This document shows positions 1 to 6,746 of a stretch of DNA of 14,859 bases, one piece after another. The stretch comes from Bryobacteraceae bacterium (GTDB lineage: Bacteria > Acidobacteriota > Terriglobia > Bryobacterales > Bryobacteraceae), in NCBI GenBank assembly GCA_947456995.1, contig CANGVB010000018.1:1-14859 (forward strand), in the 5' to 3' direction. A program made the position numbers and the translations under genes. The notes below the pieces were generated by a model. The model ran no database searches. It saw nothing but the letters and a program-made list of their open reading frames with translations, and was not told the origin of the DNA. Numbering within the stretch: the first letter of the stretch is position 1; each line of letters starts with the position of its first letter.

Positions 1-788
1 CCCTGGGCGCCGGGGAAGACGTTACGGTCAATATCCTTACCGAAGCGTTCTTCGGCGAGGATGAGGCCGCTGCGGGGGCCGCGCAGGGTCTTGTGGGTGG
101 TGGAGGTAACGATGTGTGCGTGTTCGCAGGGGTTGGGATAACCACCGCCTGCGATCAGGCCGGAGTAGTGGGCCATGTCTACCAGGAAAATGGCACCGAC
201 GCTATCGGCGATTTCGCGGAAGCGTTTGAAGTCAATGACGCGGGCATAGGCGCTGGCACCGGCGATGATCATCTTCGGCTTGCTTTCTTCAGCCAAACGG
301 GCCACTTCGTCGTAATCGATGAGTTCGTCTTCCTGCCGCACTCCGTAGGGGACGATCTTGTAGAGCTTGCCCGAGAAATTGAGATGGTGGCCGTGGGTAA
401 GGTGGCCGCCGTGGGCGAGATTCATGCCGAGAATGGTGTCGCCGGGGTTGAGTACGGCAGCGTAGGCGGCCTGATTGGCCTGGGAGCCGGAGTGGGGCTG
501 CACATTGGCGTACTGTGCGCCAAAGAGCTTCATGGCGCGTTCGCGGGCCAGATTTTCCACAACGTCTGAGTGTTCGCAGCCGCCGTAGTAACGCTTGCCG
601 GGATAACCTTCGGCGTATTTGTTGGTGAAGACGCTACCGGTAGCTTCGAGAATTGCTTCTGAGGTAAAGTTTTCGCTGGCGATCAGTTCGAGGTAATCCT
701 GCTGCCGCGCGGTCTCATGCATAAGCGCTTCAGCGACTGCGGGGTCTACTTGTGCAAGGCTTCTGCCCATTCTCTGTGCGTCGTTCAT
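1..788 (-). CDS. glyA: Serine hydroxymethyltransferase, 3' end cut by window edge
   Basis: PLP enzyme of the cytoplasm that interconverts serine plus tetrahydrofolate with glycine plus 5,10-methylene-THF, the main one-carbon source. The visible 262 residues cover about 60% of the usual ~420. They show the early LELIASENF motif (about 33-41), the [15 protein letters not shown] block (58-72), [13 protein letters not shown] (203-215) and the PLP-lysine motif [14 protein letters not shown] (228-241) with K233. The Tyr-Ser after DMAH replaces the more common Ile-Ala, a variant within the family. The ATG at 786-788 is chosen because it gives the normal N-terminal length. It lies 8 bases after the rpiB stop, so the two genes are probably co-transcribed; rpiB-glyA proximity is known in other bacteria. 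I see no strong ribosome-binding site, only AAAGG about 15 bases upstream. Family assignment is secure; the C-terminus lies outside the window. Confidence 0.97.
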   Translation of the reverse strand, partial: MNDAQRMGRSLAQVDPAVAEALMHETARQQDYLELIASENFTSEAILEATGSVFTNKYAEGYPGKRYYGGCEHSDVVENLARERAMKLFGAQYANVQPHSGSQANQAAYAAVLNPGDTILGMNLAHGGHLTHGHHLNFSGKLYKIVPYGVRQEDELIDYDEVARLAEESKPKMIIAGASAYARVIDFKRFREIADSVGAIFLVDMAHYSGLIAGGGYPNPCEHAHIVTSTTHKTLRGPRSGLILAEERFGKDIDRNVFPGAQ

Positions 789-796
789 GGTAACTA

Positions 797-1249
797 CTAT
801 TGGCCTTTCTGGGATTTCTCGAGCGCTTCGATCTTGGCTACGCGGCGAGCGTGGCGGCCACCTTCAAAGGCGGTATGGAGGAAGACTTCGGTCATTTTGC
901 GCGCGGTGTTTTCGTCGGTATAGTTGGCGCCAATGGCGAGGACGTTGGCATCATTGTGGCGGCGCACATAACCCACTTCGTCTTCGCTTGTGCCTAGAGC
1001 GGCGCGGATACCATTGATTTTATTGGCTGCGATGGACATACCCACACCGCTTGAACAGACAAGGATTCCCTTGTCGACGGCACCGGAGACAACCTGCTCC
1101 GATACCTTCTCAGCAAAGTCGGGATAATCGACCGATTCCGTACTTGTTGTGCCGGCGTCAACGACTTCATGGCCTTCGGCCCTCAACTCGTCGCGCAGCT
1201 TTTCTTTCAGGAGGAATCCGGCGTGGTCGGCGCCGATGGCAATCTTCAT
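797..1249 (-). CDS. rpiB: Ribose-5-phosphate isomerase B
   Basis: Cytoplasmic RpiB/LacAB-family enzyme interconverting ribose-5-phosphate and ribulose-5-phosphate in the pentose phosphate pathway. At 150 residues it has the family's usual length and is complete. It opens with [16 protein letters not shown], giving the substrate-loop Asp8-His9. It carries the active-site cysteine C65 in [15 protein letters not shown], His98 in [12 protein letters not shown], and the phosphate-binding Arg/His cluster GGRHARR at 130-136. C65 marks the E. coli-like subtype rather than the glutamate-using mycobacterial one. The loop after the cysteine reads Ser-Ser-Gly-Val-Gly where many members have Gly-Thr-Gly-Ile-Gly. 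The start follows GAGGG at 11 bases. It is the first gene of a probable rpiB-glyA operon transcribed away from proS, with its promoter in the shared palindrome at 1266-1283. Confidence 0.96.
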   Translation of the reverse strand: MKIAIGADHAGFLLKEKLRDELRAEGHEVVDAGTTSTESVDYPDFAEKVSEQVVSGAVDKGILVCSSGVGMSIAANKINGIRAALGTSEDEVGYVRRHNDANVLAIGANYTDENTARKMTEVFLHTAFEGGRHARRVAKIEALEKSQKGQ

Positions 1250-1265
1250 AGCTCGAAGAACCCTC

Positions 1266-1283
1266 AGTTTAGCATGCTAGACT
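1266..1283. promoter_or_regulatory. Palindromic divergent promoter between rpiB and proS
   Basis: The 18 bases AGTTTAGCATGCTAGACT form an inverted repeat in which 8 of 9 pairs match (1269/1280 is T-G). Read on the minus strand, one half is TGCTAAACT, an extended -10-like element whose last base lies 16 bases before the rpiB ATG. Read on the plus strand, the other half is TGCTAGACT, 36 bases before the proS ATG. Neither side has a convincing -35 at 17 bases, which fits extended -10 promoters. TGCTAAACTGA recurs before hpnJ. The symmetry could equally mark a repressor operator. Promoter function is inferred from position and motif only. Confidence 0.5.
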
Positions 1284-1319
1284 CGATAGCTTACCCTCTT
1301 TGCGAAGGCCTTTTCCCTC

Positions 1320-3032
1320 ATGTTTTGGAGTCAACTTTTTATCCCCACGTTGCGGGAAGTCCCTGCAGACGCTGAAGTAGCCAGCCACCGCCTCCTCTTG
1401 CGCGCCGGATATATCCGGCCGATGGGCGCTGGAATTTACAACTATCTCTTTCTCGCCCAGCGCAGCATCACCAAGATTCAGCGCATCATCCGCGAAGAAA
1501 TGGAAGCTATCGGCGCACAGGAATTTCTTCTTGCCGCCCTCAATCCGGCCGAGATCTGGCAGGAAAGCGGCCGCTGGACAGGCATGGGCCAGAACATGTT
1601 CCGCCTCAAGGACCGCTTCAATCGCGACCTCTGCCTGGGCATGACGCACGAAGAAGTGATGACCTCGATCGCCCGCGGCGAGCTGCGCAGCTACAAACAA
1701 CTGCCGCAGATCTGGTATCAGATTCAAACCAAGTTCCGCGACGAGCCCCGCCCCAAGAGCGGCCTGCTGCGCGTGCGGCAGTTCCTGATGAAGGACTCTT
1801 ACTCCTTCGACATCGATGCCCCCGGCCTTGACGTCAGCTACGAAAAGCACCGTCAGGCTTATTGCAAGATCTTCGAGCGTTGCGGTATCGAGTACGTTGT
1901 GGTGGACGCCGATTCCGGTGCGATGGGCGGCAGCGCCAGCCAGGAATTCATGGTGGCTACCGACGCTGGTGAAGACCTCGTTGTCGTCTGTAAGCAGACC
2001 GGCTATGCTGCCAATCTTGAGAAGGCCGTCTCGCGCCCTGTTCCTCCCACCATCCCTGACCCCGCAGAGGCCCTCGATCCTGTCGAGATCCATACGCCAA
2101 ATCAGAAGTCCATTGATGAGGTGGCTGCCTTCCTCAAGCTGCCCACCACTTCGCTCATCAAGAGCTTTGTTGTCATTGCTGACTTCGGTGGCAAGACAAA
2201 GCCCATCCTCGCGCTGCTGCGCGGCAATCACCAGTTGAGCGAAACCAAGTTCAACGCGGTAGTGGGCTGTAAAGAATTCCGTGCCGCCCACCCGGAAGAA
2301 ATTCGAGACCTCTTCGGTGCAGACCCCGGCTCGCTCGGGCCCGTTGGCGTCACGAATATGCCGATCTATGCTGACAGCGCTCTCGAAGGCCGGCAGAACA
2401 TGGTTGCTGGTGCCAACAAAGACGATTACCACCTTGGCAATGTCACCCCGGGTGAAGATTTCAAGGCCACCTACGCTGACATCCGTCAGGTAGAAGCGGG
2501 CGACACCGAAATCAACACCGGCGCGCCGCTAGAGATCTTGAAGACCATGGAGATCGGCCACATCTTCAAGCTCGGCTACAAGTACTCCAAGGCCATGGGC
2601 CTCGACGTTCTCGATGAGAACGGCAAAGAGGTGAAGGTGATCATGGGCTCTTACGGCATTGGCGTTGAGCGTGTTCTCTGTGGTGCGGTTGAGCTGTACA
2701 ACGATGCCGACGGTATCTCGATGCCTGCCTCGATCGCTCCGTTTGAAGCCGTCGTAACGCCTGTCAATATCAGCGACGCAGCCCAGAAGCAAGCTGCCCA
2801 GGACGTCTACACCCAACTCAAGGGTCTCGGCGTCGACGTCCTTTTTGACGATCGCGACGAGCGTCCCGGCGTCAAGTTCAAAGATGCCGAACTCATCGGG
2901 ATCCCCTGGCGCATTACCATCGGCAAGAAGCTCGCACAGGGCATAGTCGAGGTGGTGGAGCGTCGTGGCAAGGTGATGTCGGAAGTCCCACTCGCCGAGG
3001 TTGCTGCGTGGATCAAGTCCAAACTGAGCTAA
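1320..3032 (+). CDS. proS: Prolyl-tRNA synthetase, bacterial type with editing domain
   Basis: Class II aminoacyl-tRNA synthetase that charges tRNA-Pro in the cytoplasm. The 570 residues match the E. coli-type (prokaryotic) length of about 572. The N-terminal catalytic part has [11 protein letters not shown] (33-43), motif 2 as [21 protein letters not shown] (139-159) and the TxE-like TH-EE at 109-112. An inserted YbaK-like editing domain spans about 230-395, with K281 in the SLIKSF segment and the GxxxxPxG-type loops that hydrolyse Ala-tRNA-Pro. Catalysis resumes with [13 protein letters not shown] (411-423) and motif 3 GSYGIGVER (443-451), followed by the anticodon-binding domain ending near 565. 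The start lies 11 bases after GAAGG and uses the divergent promoter at 1266-1283. The 3' end overlaps the next gene by 25 bases. Large minus-strand frames opposite it are codon-bias shadows. Confidence 0.97.
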   Translation: MFWSQLFIPTLREVPADAEVASHRLLLRAGYIRPMGAGIYNYLFLAQRSITKIQRIIREEMEAIGAQEFLLAALNPAEIWQESGRWTGMGQNMFRLKDRFNRDLCLGMTHEEVMTSIARGELRSYKQLPQIWYQIQTKFRDEPRPKSGLLRVRQFLMKDSYSFDIDAPGLDVSYEKHRQAYCKIFERCGIEYVVVDADSGAMGGSASQEFMVATDAGEDLVVVCKQTGYAANLEKAVSRPVPPTIPDPAEALDPVEIHTPNQKSIDEVAAFLKLPTTSLIKSFVVIADFGGKTKPILALLRGNHQLSETKFNAVVGCKEFRAAHPEEIRDLFGADPGSLGPVGVTNMPIYADSALEGRQNMVAGANKDDYHLGNVTPGEDFKATYADIRQVEAGDTEINTGAPLEILKTMEIGHIFKLGYKYSKAMGLDVLDENGKEVKVIMGSYGIGVERVLCGAVELYNDADGISMPASIAPFEAVVTPVNISDAAQKQAAQDVYTQLKGLGVDVLFDDRDERPGVKFKDAELIGIPWRITIGKKLAQGIVEVVERRGKVMSEVPLAEVAAWIKSKLS

Positions 3033-4141
3033 TCAACTGGGAAGAGGTGCGTAGCCTCTTCCCGTCGTTAACCAACAAAACTTTCCTCAATTCGGCCACG
3101 ATGGGGCAATTGCCACAAGCTGCCTCCGCTGCCGTTTTGGCTCATCTGCAACGTCGCGATTATTCTGCTGCCGTTGACGCGCCGAAATGGTTTGACGATC
3201 TCGACCGTCTGCGCGCCAAGCTGGGCCAGCTCATAAACGCCACGGCCGACGATATCGCCTTCATTCCCAGCACCGCCCACGGCCTCGCAATTGCACTCAA
3301 TGGCATCGACTGGCAACCCGGCGACCGTGTCATTACGCTCTCCCCCGAATTCCCCAATAACACCTACGCCCCGAGTCTGCTCACACGCAAAGGCGTCGAG
3401 TTCATCGAGACACCAATCGAAGACTTCGGCCAGCACGTGAACGAGCGCACGCGCCTGGTGATGGTGAGCGCGCTCAATTACGTCACAGGCTTTCGCGCCC
3501 CCCTTAAGGAGATGCGCCGCCTCTGCCCGAACGCCCTCTTCTATGTAGACGGGACGCAGGGTTGCGGGGCCATCGAGTTTGACGTGCAAGACCTGGATAT
3601 CGACATGCTGAGCGTGCATGGCTACAAGTGGATGCTGAGCCCTACCGGCGCGGGCTTCCTTTATGTCAAGCCCAGCGTGCGCCAGTGGCTTGAGCCGAAC
3701 GTTGTTGGCTGGCGTAGCCACCACAACTGGCGCGACTGGTCGAATCTTCACCACGGCATGCCGGAATTTGCCACGGCAGCAGAGCGCTACGAGGGCTACT
3801 TCCCGGCGATGCCGCTCTACTATGCGATGGAGCAGAGCGTCGATCTTTTTCTGAAGCTGGGCACGGCAACCATTGAGGCCCGGGTTCTTGAGCTGGCAGG
3901 CAAGTTGCGCGCGAAGGTGGAATCCCTGGGCGGCACTGTGGAGCATCAAAACAGCCCAATCCTGGCCTGCCGTTTTCCGCAAATCGATTCCAACCAGCTT
4001 GCTGCGTTGCTGCAAGAGCACAAGATCATTGTCAGTGCCCGCCACGGGCTCTTGCGAGTGAGTGTGCACCTCTATAACAGTCAGGATGATCTGGACCGAT
4101 TTGCTGAGGGCGTTAGTAGCGCCATCAAACTTCGGGCATGA
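3008..4141 (+). CDS. Class V aminotransferase-fold PLP enzyme (cysteine desulfurase / isopenicillin N epimerase-like)
   Basis: Fold-type I PLP enzyme of 377 residues, a normal length for this class. It begins near FLNSATMG (26-33), the substrate/PLP entry strand usually read as YLNNAxxG. It has [10 protein letters not shown] (88-97) for the PLP phosphate, VDGTQGCGA (180-188) with the PLP-ring aspartate D181 and Q184, and the Schiff-base motif [19 protein letters not shown] (202-220) with K207. The C-terminal domain ends with the usual [21 protein letters not shown] arrangement. No cysteine-bearing desulfurase loop is obvious, so a general aminotransferase, epimerase or lyase role is as likely as sulfur transfer, and the substrate is unknown. 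The start is GTG at 3008 with GAGG seven bases ahead, inside the end of proS. A second in-frame GTG at 3047 has no usable spacing to its purine run. The overlap suggests translational coupling to proS. Confidence 0.88.
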   Translation: MDQVQTELINWEEVRSLFPSLTNKTFLNSATMGQLPQAASAAVLAHLQRRDYSAAVDAPKWFDDLDRLRAKLGQLINATADDIAFIPSTAHGLAIALNGIDWQPGDRVITLSPEFPNNTYAPSLLTRKGVEFIETPIEDFGQHVNERTRLVMVSALNYVTGFRAPLKEMRRLCPNALFYVDGTQGCGAIEFDVQDLDIDMLSVHGYKWMLSPTGAGFLYVKPSVRQWLEPNVVGWRSHHNWRDWSNLHHGMPEFATAAERYEGYFPAMPLYYAMEQSVDLFLKLGTATIEARVLELAGKLRAKVESLGGTVEHQNSPILACRFPQIDSNQLAALLQEHKIIVSARHGLLRVSVHLYNSQDDLDRFAEGVSSAIKLRA

Positions 4142-4144
4142 TCT

Positions 4145-4162
4145 GCCCCCGTCTTGGGGGGC
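4145..4162 (+). terminator. GC hairpin after the aminotransferase gene, weak terminator candidate
   Basis: GCCCCC (4145-4150) can pair with GGGGGC (4157-4162) across the six-base loop GTCTTG, four bases after the aminotransferase stop codon. The position fits an intrinsic terminator, but the bases that follow (TCATGCG) are not a U-tract, so it may only stabilise the transcript end or act with Rho. Inference from one predicted stem. Confidence 0.35.
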
Positions 4163-4201
4163 TCATGCGAAGAGTTGTCCCCGAATCCGATTCAGTAAAA
4201 A

Positions 4202-4209
4202 GAGGAGGT
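4202..4209 (+). other. Strong Shine-Dalgarno-like sequence without a start codon
   Basis: GAGGAGGT is the best Shine-Dalgarno match in this gap. No ATG, GTG or TTG falls within the usual 5-12 bases after it. The next starts are ATG 4237, which opens a 17-codon frame ending inside the next gene, and the phosphoesterase ATG at 4251, which is 41 bases away. The phosphoesterase frame cannot extend back because TGA occurs at 4245-4247. The rest of 4163-4250 shows no recognisable gene. Confidence 0.4.
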
Positions 4210-4250
4210 TTACGTACGGGCCTCAAAATAGCGACAATGGTGAGTGAGAG

Positions 4251-4862
4251 ATGCGCTTCCTGTTCTTTTCTGACATCCACTCCGACCTGAAAACCCTCGA
4301 AAGGTTGGTGGCTCAGGAAGCAGATTACTACTTCTGCATCGGGGATCTGGTCTCCTGGGCTCGTGGCCTCGACAAAGCGGGAGAAATCCTGCGCCAAAGG
4401 GCTGGAAAAGTATTTGTGATTCCTGGCAACCACGAGTCGGCTCGCGACATCGAAACCTTCTGTAAGGCTTACGGCCTCCAAGATATGCATTCTCAGTCTC
4501 GACAATTCGGATCGGTTCATCTGGCCGCCTTGGGCTATTCGAATCCAACCCCCTTCGACACCCCGGGTGAATATTCCGAAGAAGAGATTGCTGCCCGCCT
4601 TGAGCCGTTTTCCACATTATCCCCGCTCGTTCTTGCCTGCCATTGCCCTCCCAAAAATACTCCGCTCGATCAGGCGTCTGGCAACCGTCACTTTGGATCG
4701 ACGGCCATCGCGAGCTTTATTGATCGTGTTTCACCGCGTTACTTTCTGTGCGGACACATACATGAAGCAGAAGGCGTTCACGCCAACTTGGGAAGCGAGG
4801 GCAAAACGATCGGTATCAATGTCGGCAAACGCGGCTACATGCTCGATCTCGCCACCCTCTAA
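4251..4862 (+). CDS. Calcineurin-like metallophosphoesterase, small single-domain
   Basis: A 203-residue dimetal phosphoesterase. All metal-binding blocks are visible in order: SDIHSD (D8, H10), GDLVSW (D32), GNHES (N60, H61), ACHCPP (H131) and CGHIHEAEG (H169, H171). Family members hydrolyse phosphodiesters, phosphomonoesters or cyclic nucleotides; nothing here fixes the substrate. There is no signal peptide or membrane segment, so it is probably cytoplasmic. The size and the GHxH ending resemble the YfcE/ICC-type small phosphoesterases. The start is ATG 4251, preceded by GAGTGAGAG; in-frame TGA at 4245 excludes an earlier start. It is the first gene of an AT-richer plus-strand group and is followed after 4 bases by a lipoprotein gene, so co-transcription with the envelope genes is likely, although a functional link is unproven. 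Confidence 0.93.
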   Translation: MRFLFFSDIHSDLKTLERLVAQEADYYFCIGDLVSWARGLDKAGEILRQRAGKVFVIPGNHESARDIETFCKAYGLQDMHSQSRQFGSVHLAALGYSNPTPFDTPGEYSEEEIAARLEPFSTLSPLVLACHCPPKNTPLDQASGNRHFGSTAIASFIDRVSPRYFLCGHIHEAEGVHANLGSEGKTIGINVGKRGYMLDLATL

Positions 4863-4866
4863 CCGA

Positions 4867-5607
4867 ATGAAATTTTTCCAATTTATAGGCCTTGCGATTC
4901 TGGCCCTTCTACTCGGCTCCTGCCGTTCAGCACAATTAAAAACACCCGTTGTTTTCGATCCACTCAGCCTCGGGCCGGCCGGCCCGACATTGAAAAAGTA
5001 CCTCGAGCGAGGCGAAGTCAGCCCAAAGAGAACTCAGCCTCTCGTATCGGTAGTAAAAATCGAAGCTTCACTGCCTGGCTTGAACAAAAAAGGGGAAATG
5101 CTGGCTGAAAAAACAGTCGCCCCCAATGGCCATATCTCCTATGAGATGAAGTCTTTCACCGGCGATAACCTGATCAAAACTAAGGTAATTGGTCTCTATC
5201 TGAGCGCCGAGCAGGAAGCTTCAGAAACCAATCCTCCAGCAATCACTCCGCAGAATTACAAGTTCAAATTTAAGCGCAAGGATAGCCTGGGCGACAGGAT
5301 CGCCGTCATCTTTGAACTCACTCCAATTAAGAAGGTGATTGGTCTGTTCAAGGGCGAGTTGTGGCTGGAAGAAAACACGGGCGTCGAGCTTCGACAAGCC
5401 GGCCGCCTCGCCAAGAACCCGTCGGTCGTCTTTAAGTCTGCTGATTTTTCACGCGACTTTGAAACTCGCGACGGCGTCACTTTCCTTTCTAAAGTGGACT
5501 ACCAGGCCGAAACCCGGGTGATCGGCAAGGCAATGCTCAAGATGGAATTTGAGCCGCCTAAGCCCATTTCGGAAACAATCCCACACTTGAATCCGTCCAG
5601 ATTCTAG
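4867..5607 (+). CDS. Predicted lipoprotein, possibly LolA/LolB-like fold
   Basis: 246 residues, function not recognised. The N-terminus is a short positive start, a hydrophobic stretch, and LLGSC with C19 as the probable lipidated cysteine, so export and lipid anchoring are predicted. The mature part is rich in alternating beta-type segments. Its C-terminal half (about 160-235) reads as an ELTP, GLFKGELWLEE, GRL-KNPSVVF, FETRDGVTFLSKVDY, VIGKAMLKMEF series. This resembles the outer-membrane lipoprotein-sorting (LolA/LolB-like) half-barrel fold; that resemblance is my reading, not a search result. The longer in-frame reading that starts inside the phosphoesterase gene is rejected, because ATG 4867 places the signal peptide exactly at the N-terminus. 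It lies 4 bases after the phosphoesterase stop and directly abuts the next gene, so the four genes look like one transcript. Confidence 0.75.
   Translation: MKFFQFIGLAILALLLGSCRSAQLKTPVVFDPLSLGPAGPTLKKYLERGEVSPKRTQPLVSVVKIEASLPGLNKKGEMLAEKTVAPNGHISYEMKSFTGDNLIKTKVIGLYLSAEQEASETNPPAITPQNYKFKFKRKDSLGDRIAVIFELTPIKKVIGLFKGELWLEENTGVELRQAGRLAKNPSVVFKSADFSRDFETRDGVTFLSKVDYQAETRVIGKAMLKMEFEPPKPISETIPHLNPSRF
4970..4987. repeat. 18-bp perfect palindrome inside the lipoprotein gene
   Basis: TCGGGCCGGCCGGCCCGA equals its own reverse complement over all 18 bases. It is coding (Leu-Gly-Pro-Ala-Gly-Pro region, just after the signal peptide) and is markedly more GC-rich than the surrounding AT-richer gene. 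It may be chance in GC-rich codons, or a hairpin slowing translation after the signal peptide. No other copy was noticed in the window. Confidence 0.6.
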
Positions 5608-6231
5608 ATGCGATTGTTCTTGCTCATTGGCTTGACAGCAATTACGGCGCAATGCGCGTGGTTTCATGCTGGCATTAAAGGCGGTCTGACCCTGACTCCT
5701 GATCTGGCGCGCGACTTTGGCGCTGGCCGCAGTGGCGGCGGCGAATATTCTACAAGGGTCAATCGAGGGGGCATCGGCCCCTACGTTGAGTTCACCCCAA
5801 TCGATTCCCTCCCAGGCTTCGAGACGGGCTTCTTCTACCGACGTTTGCGCACTGATTCCTACTTTGGGCCTTTTCCAAATGCTGCTTTGAACTACATAAC
5901 CCGCACCGCTAGTCTGGTCGAAATTCCGCTTTTGCTCAAATGGCGATACCGCGAGGCTTTCGCTGCGGCAGGTTCGACTATTCGTCGCGCTGGAGACTAC
6001 GATCAAAACTACCGTCTTGTCCCCACGTTTCCGGGCTTTTCTACAACCGAAACAAAGACCCGTGTTGCGAACGAAAATCGAATCTTGTACGGAGCAACTA
6101 TTTCCGCTGGCTACTCACAATCTCTCGGCCGAATTCGTTTGGAGCCAGAGATTCGATTCACCCGCTGGACGGCAGTTCGCGACGTACCCCGTCAAAATCA
6201 AGTCGACCTTCTCTTAGGAGTCCGCTTTTGA
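5608..6231 (+). CDS. Small outer-membrane beta-barrel protein, first of a tandem pair
   Basis: 207 residues, with a signal peptide of about 17 (MRLFLLIGLTAITAQCA) and a C-terminal phenylalanine in DLLLGVRF, the usual last-strand ending of outer-membrane barrels. Between these lie alternating hydrophobic/polar strands such as GIKGGLTL, GPYVEFTP, FETGFFYRR, SLVEIPLLLKW, RLEPEIRFTRW. This pattern matches the general OMP beta-barrel (PorT/OmpW-like size) group. A specific function is not recognisable; passive porin, anchor or assembly roles are all possible. The ATG directly follows the TAG of the lipoprotein gene without a gap and has little Shine-Dalgarno, suggesting coupling. It is clearly paralogous to the next gene (see that entry). 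It is longer mainly because of an extra loop around residues 120-155, rich in Tyr, Thr and Asn. Confidence 0.78.
   Translation: MRLFLLIGLTAITAQCAWFHAGIKGGLTLTPDLARDFGAGRSGGGEYSTRVNRGGIGPYVEFTPIDSLPGFETGFFYRRLRTDSYFGPFPNAALNYITRTASLVEIPLLLKWRYREAFAAAGSTIRRAGDYDQNYRLVPTFPGFSTTETKTRVANENRILYGATISAGYSQSLGRIRLEPEIRFTRWTAVRDVPRQNQVDLLLGVRF
6215..6220 (+). promoter_or_regulatory. Ribosome-binding site deciding a TTG start
   Basis: TAGGAG lies seven bases before TTG 6228, inside the last codons of the upstream barrel gene. It is the reason the second barrel gene is started at TTG rather than left as an internal frame. From this start the protein begins with a complete signal peptide. Confidence 0.7.
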
Positions 6232-6701
6232 AAAACCTTATTCTCTTCGCCCTATCCCTACCGGCTCTGGCACAGCTGCCGATCAGTATCGGCCTCAAGG
6301 GTGGCTACGTCGAAAACAAACAGCCAAACAGTGAAATCTTTCCCCTGAAGGCCGGCCCCTACGTTGAGTTGAGTCTTCCGGTTCTGCCTACCTTTGAAAC
6401 CGGCCTGATGTTTGAGCGCTACAAACTGGGATCACGCACCGCAACTGTATATCAGGTGCCTATTCTGGTGAAGAAACGTATCAACGCCATCGCAATTAAA
6501 CCCTTCTTCTCCGGCGGAGTCACCTTGCGCAGAATCCCTTCGCTCAATGAATCCGGTGGCGGAGTCACTCTTGCAGGAGGCCTTACTGTCGGATTGCTAC
6601 CCATCAAAATAGAACCCGAAATTCGTTATACCCGTTGGATCGGTGCAGACTACACACCAAGATCCAATCAGACCGAGTTCCTCATCGGGATTCGTTTCTA
6701 A
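6228..6701 (+). CDS. Small outer-membrane beta-barrel protein, second paralog, TTG start
   Basis: 157 residues. The start is TTG at 6228, overlapping the previous stop as TTGA and placed seven bases after TAGGAG. From there the protein opens with a signal peptide (MKNLILFALSLPALAQ, cleavage after ALA-Q or nearby). No ATG in this frame gives a plausible exported protein: the only upstream ATG, at 5940, would prepend 96 residues of out-of-frame barrel sequence. It shares blocks with its neighbour in the same order: IGLKGGY, AGPYVELS, FETGLMFERYK, VYQVPILVKKR, IKIEPEIRYTRW, TEFLIGIRF with terminal Phe. The two arose by tandem duplication and then diverged, this copy being about 50 residues shorter in the middle loops. 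It is probably an outer-membrane barrel of 8 or so strands; the role is unknown. Confidence 0.78.
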   Translation: MKNLILFALSLPALAQLPISIGLKGGYVENKQPNSEIFPLKAGPYVELSLPVLPTFETGLMFERYKLGSRTATVYQVPILVKKRINAIAIKPFFSGGVTLRRIPSLNESGGGVTLAGGLTVGLLPIKIEPEIRYTRWIGADYTPRSNQTEFLIGIRF

Positions 6702-6713
6702 ACTCCACCTAAC

Positions 6714-6722
6714 TGCTAAACT
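6714..6722 (+). promoter_or_regulatory. Extended -10-like promoter before hpnJ
   Basis: TGCTAAACT sits 24 bases before the hpnJ ATG and is part of the 11-mer TGCTAAACTGA also found before rpiB. A second CTAAACT lies exactly 18 bases upstream (6698-6704), overlapping the stop of the previous gene. No clear -35 is seen. The small inverted repeat CGGTAATACCG (6731-6741) follows it. The hpnJ start has no obvious Shine-Dalgarno. Confidence 0.4.
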
Positions 6723-6746
6723 GAAAGCGTCGGTAATACCGTACAC

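Noticed and set aside
93..569. 158-residue plus-strand open frame at the left edge
   Set aside because: Glycine/valine-rich antisense of glyA, whose minus-strand reading shows conserved active-site blocks.
1269..2432. 387-residue open frame on the minus strand opposite proS
   Set aside because: It lies wholly opposite a gene with every class II synthetase motif, has no recognisable domain, and reflects the codon bias of proS.
3068..4069. 333-residue minus-strand open frame opposite the aminotransferase gene
   Set aside because: The composition is typical of an antisense shadow, and the plus strand has the complete PLP motifs.
4567..4866. An extended N-terminus for the lipoprotein from ATG 4567
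   Set aside because: It would run out of frame through the phosphoesterase's metal-binding region and bury the signal peptide 100 residues in.
5608..6701. The two barrel genes as a single broken gene
   Set aside because: Each has its own signal peptide and C-terminal phenylalanine, and the blocks are repeated rather than continued.
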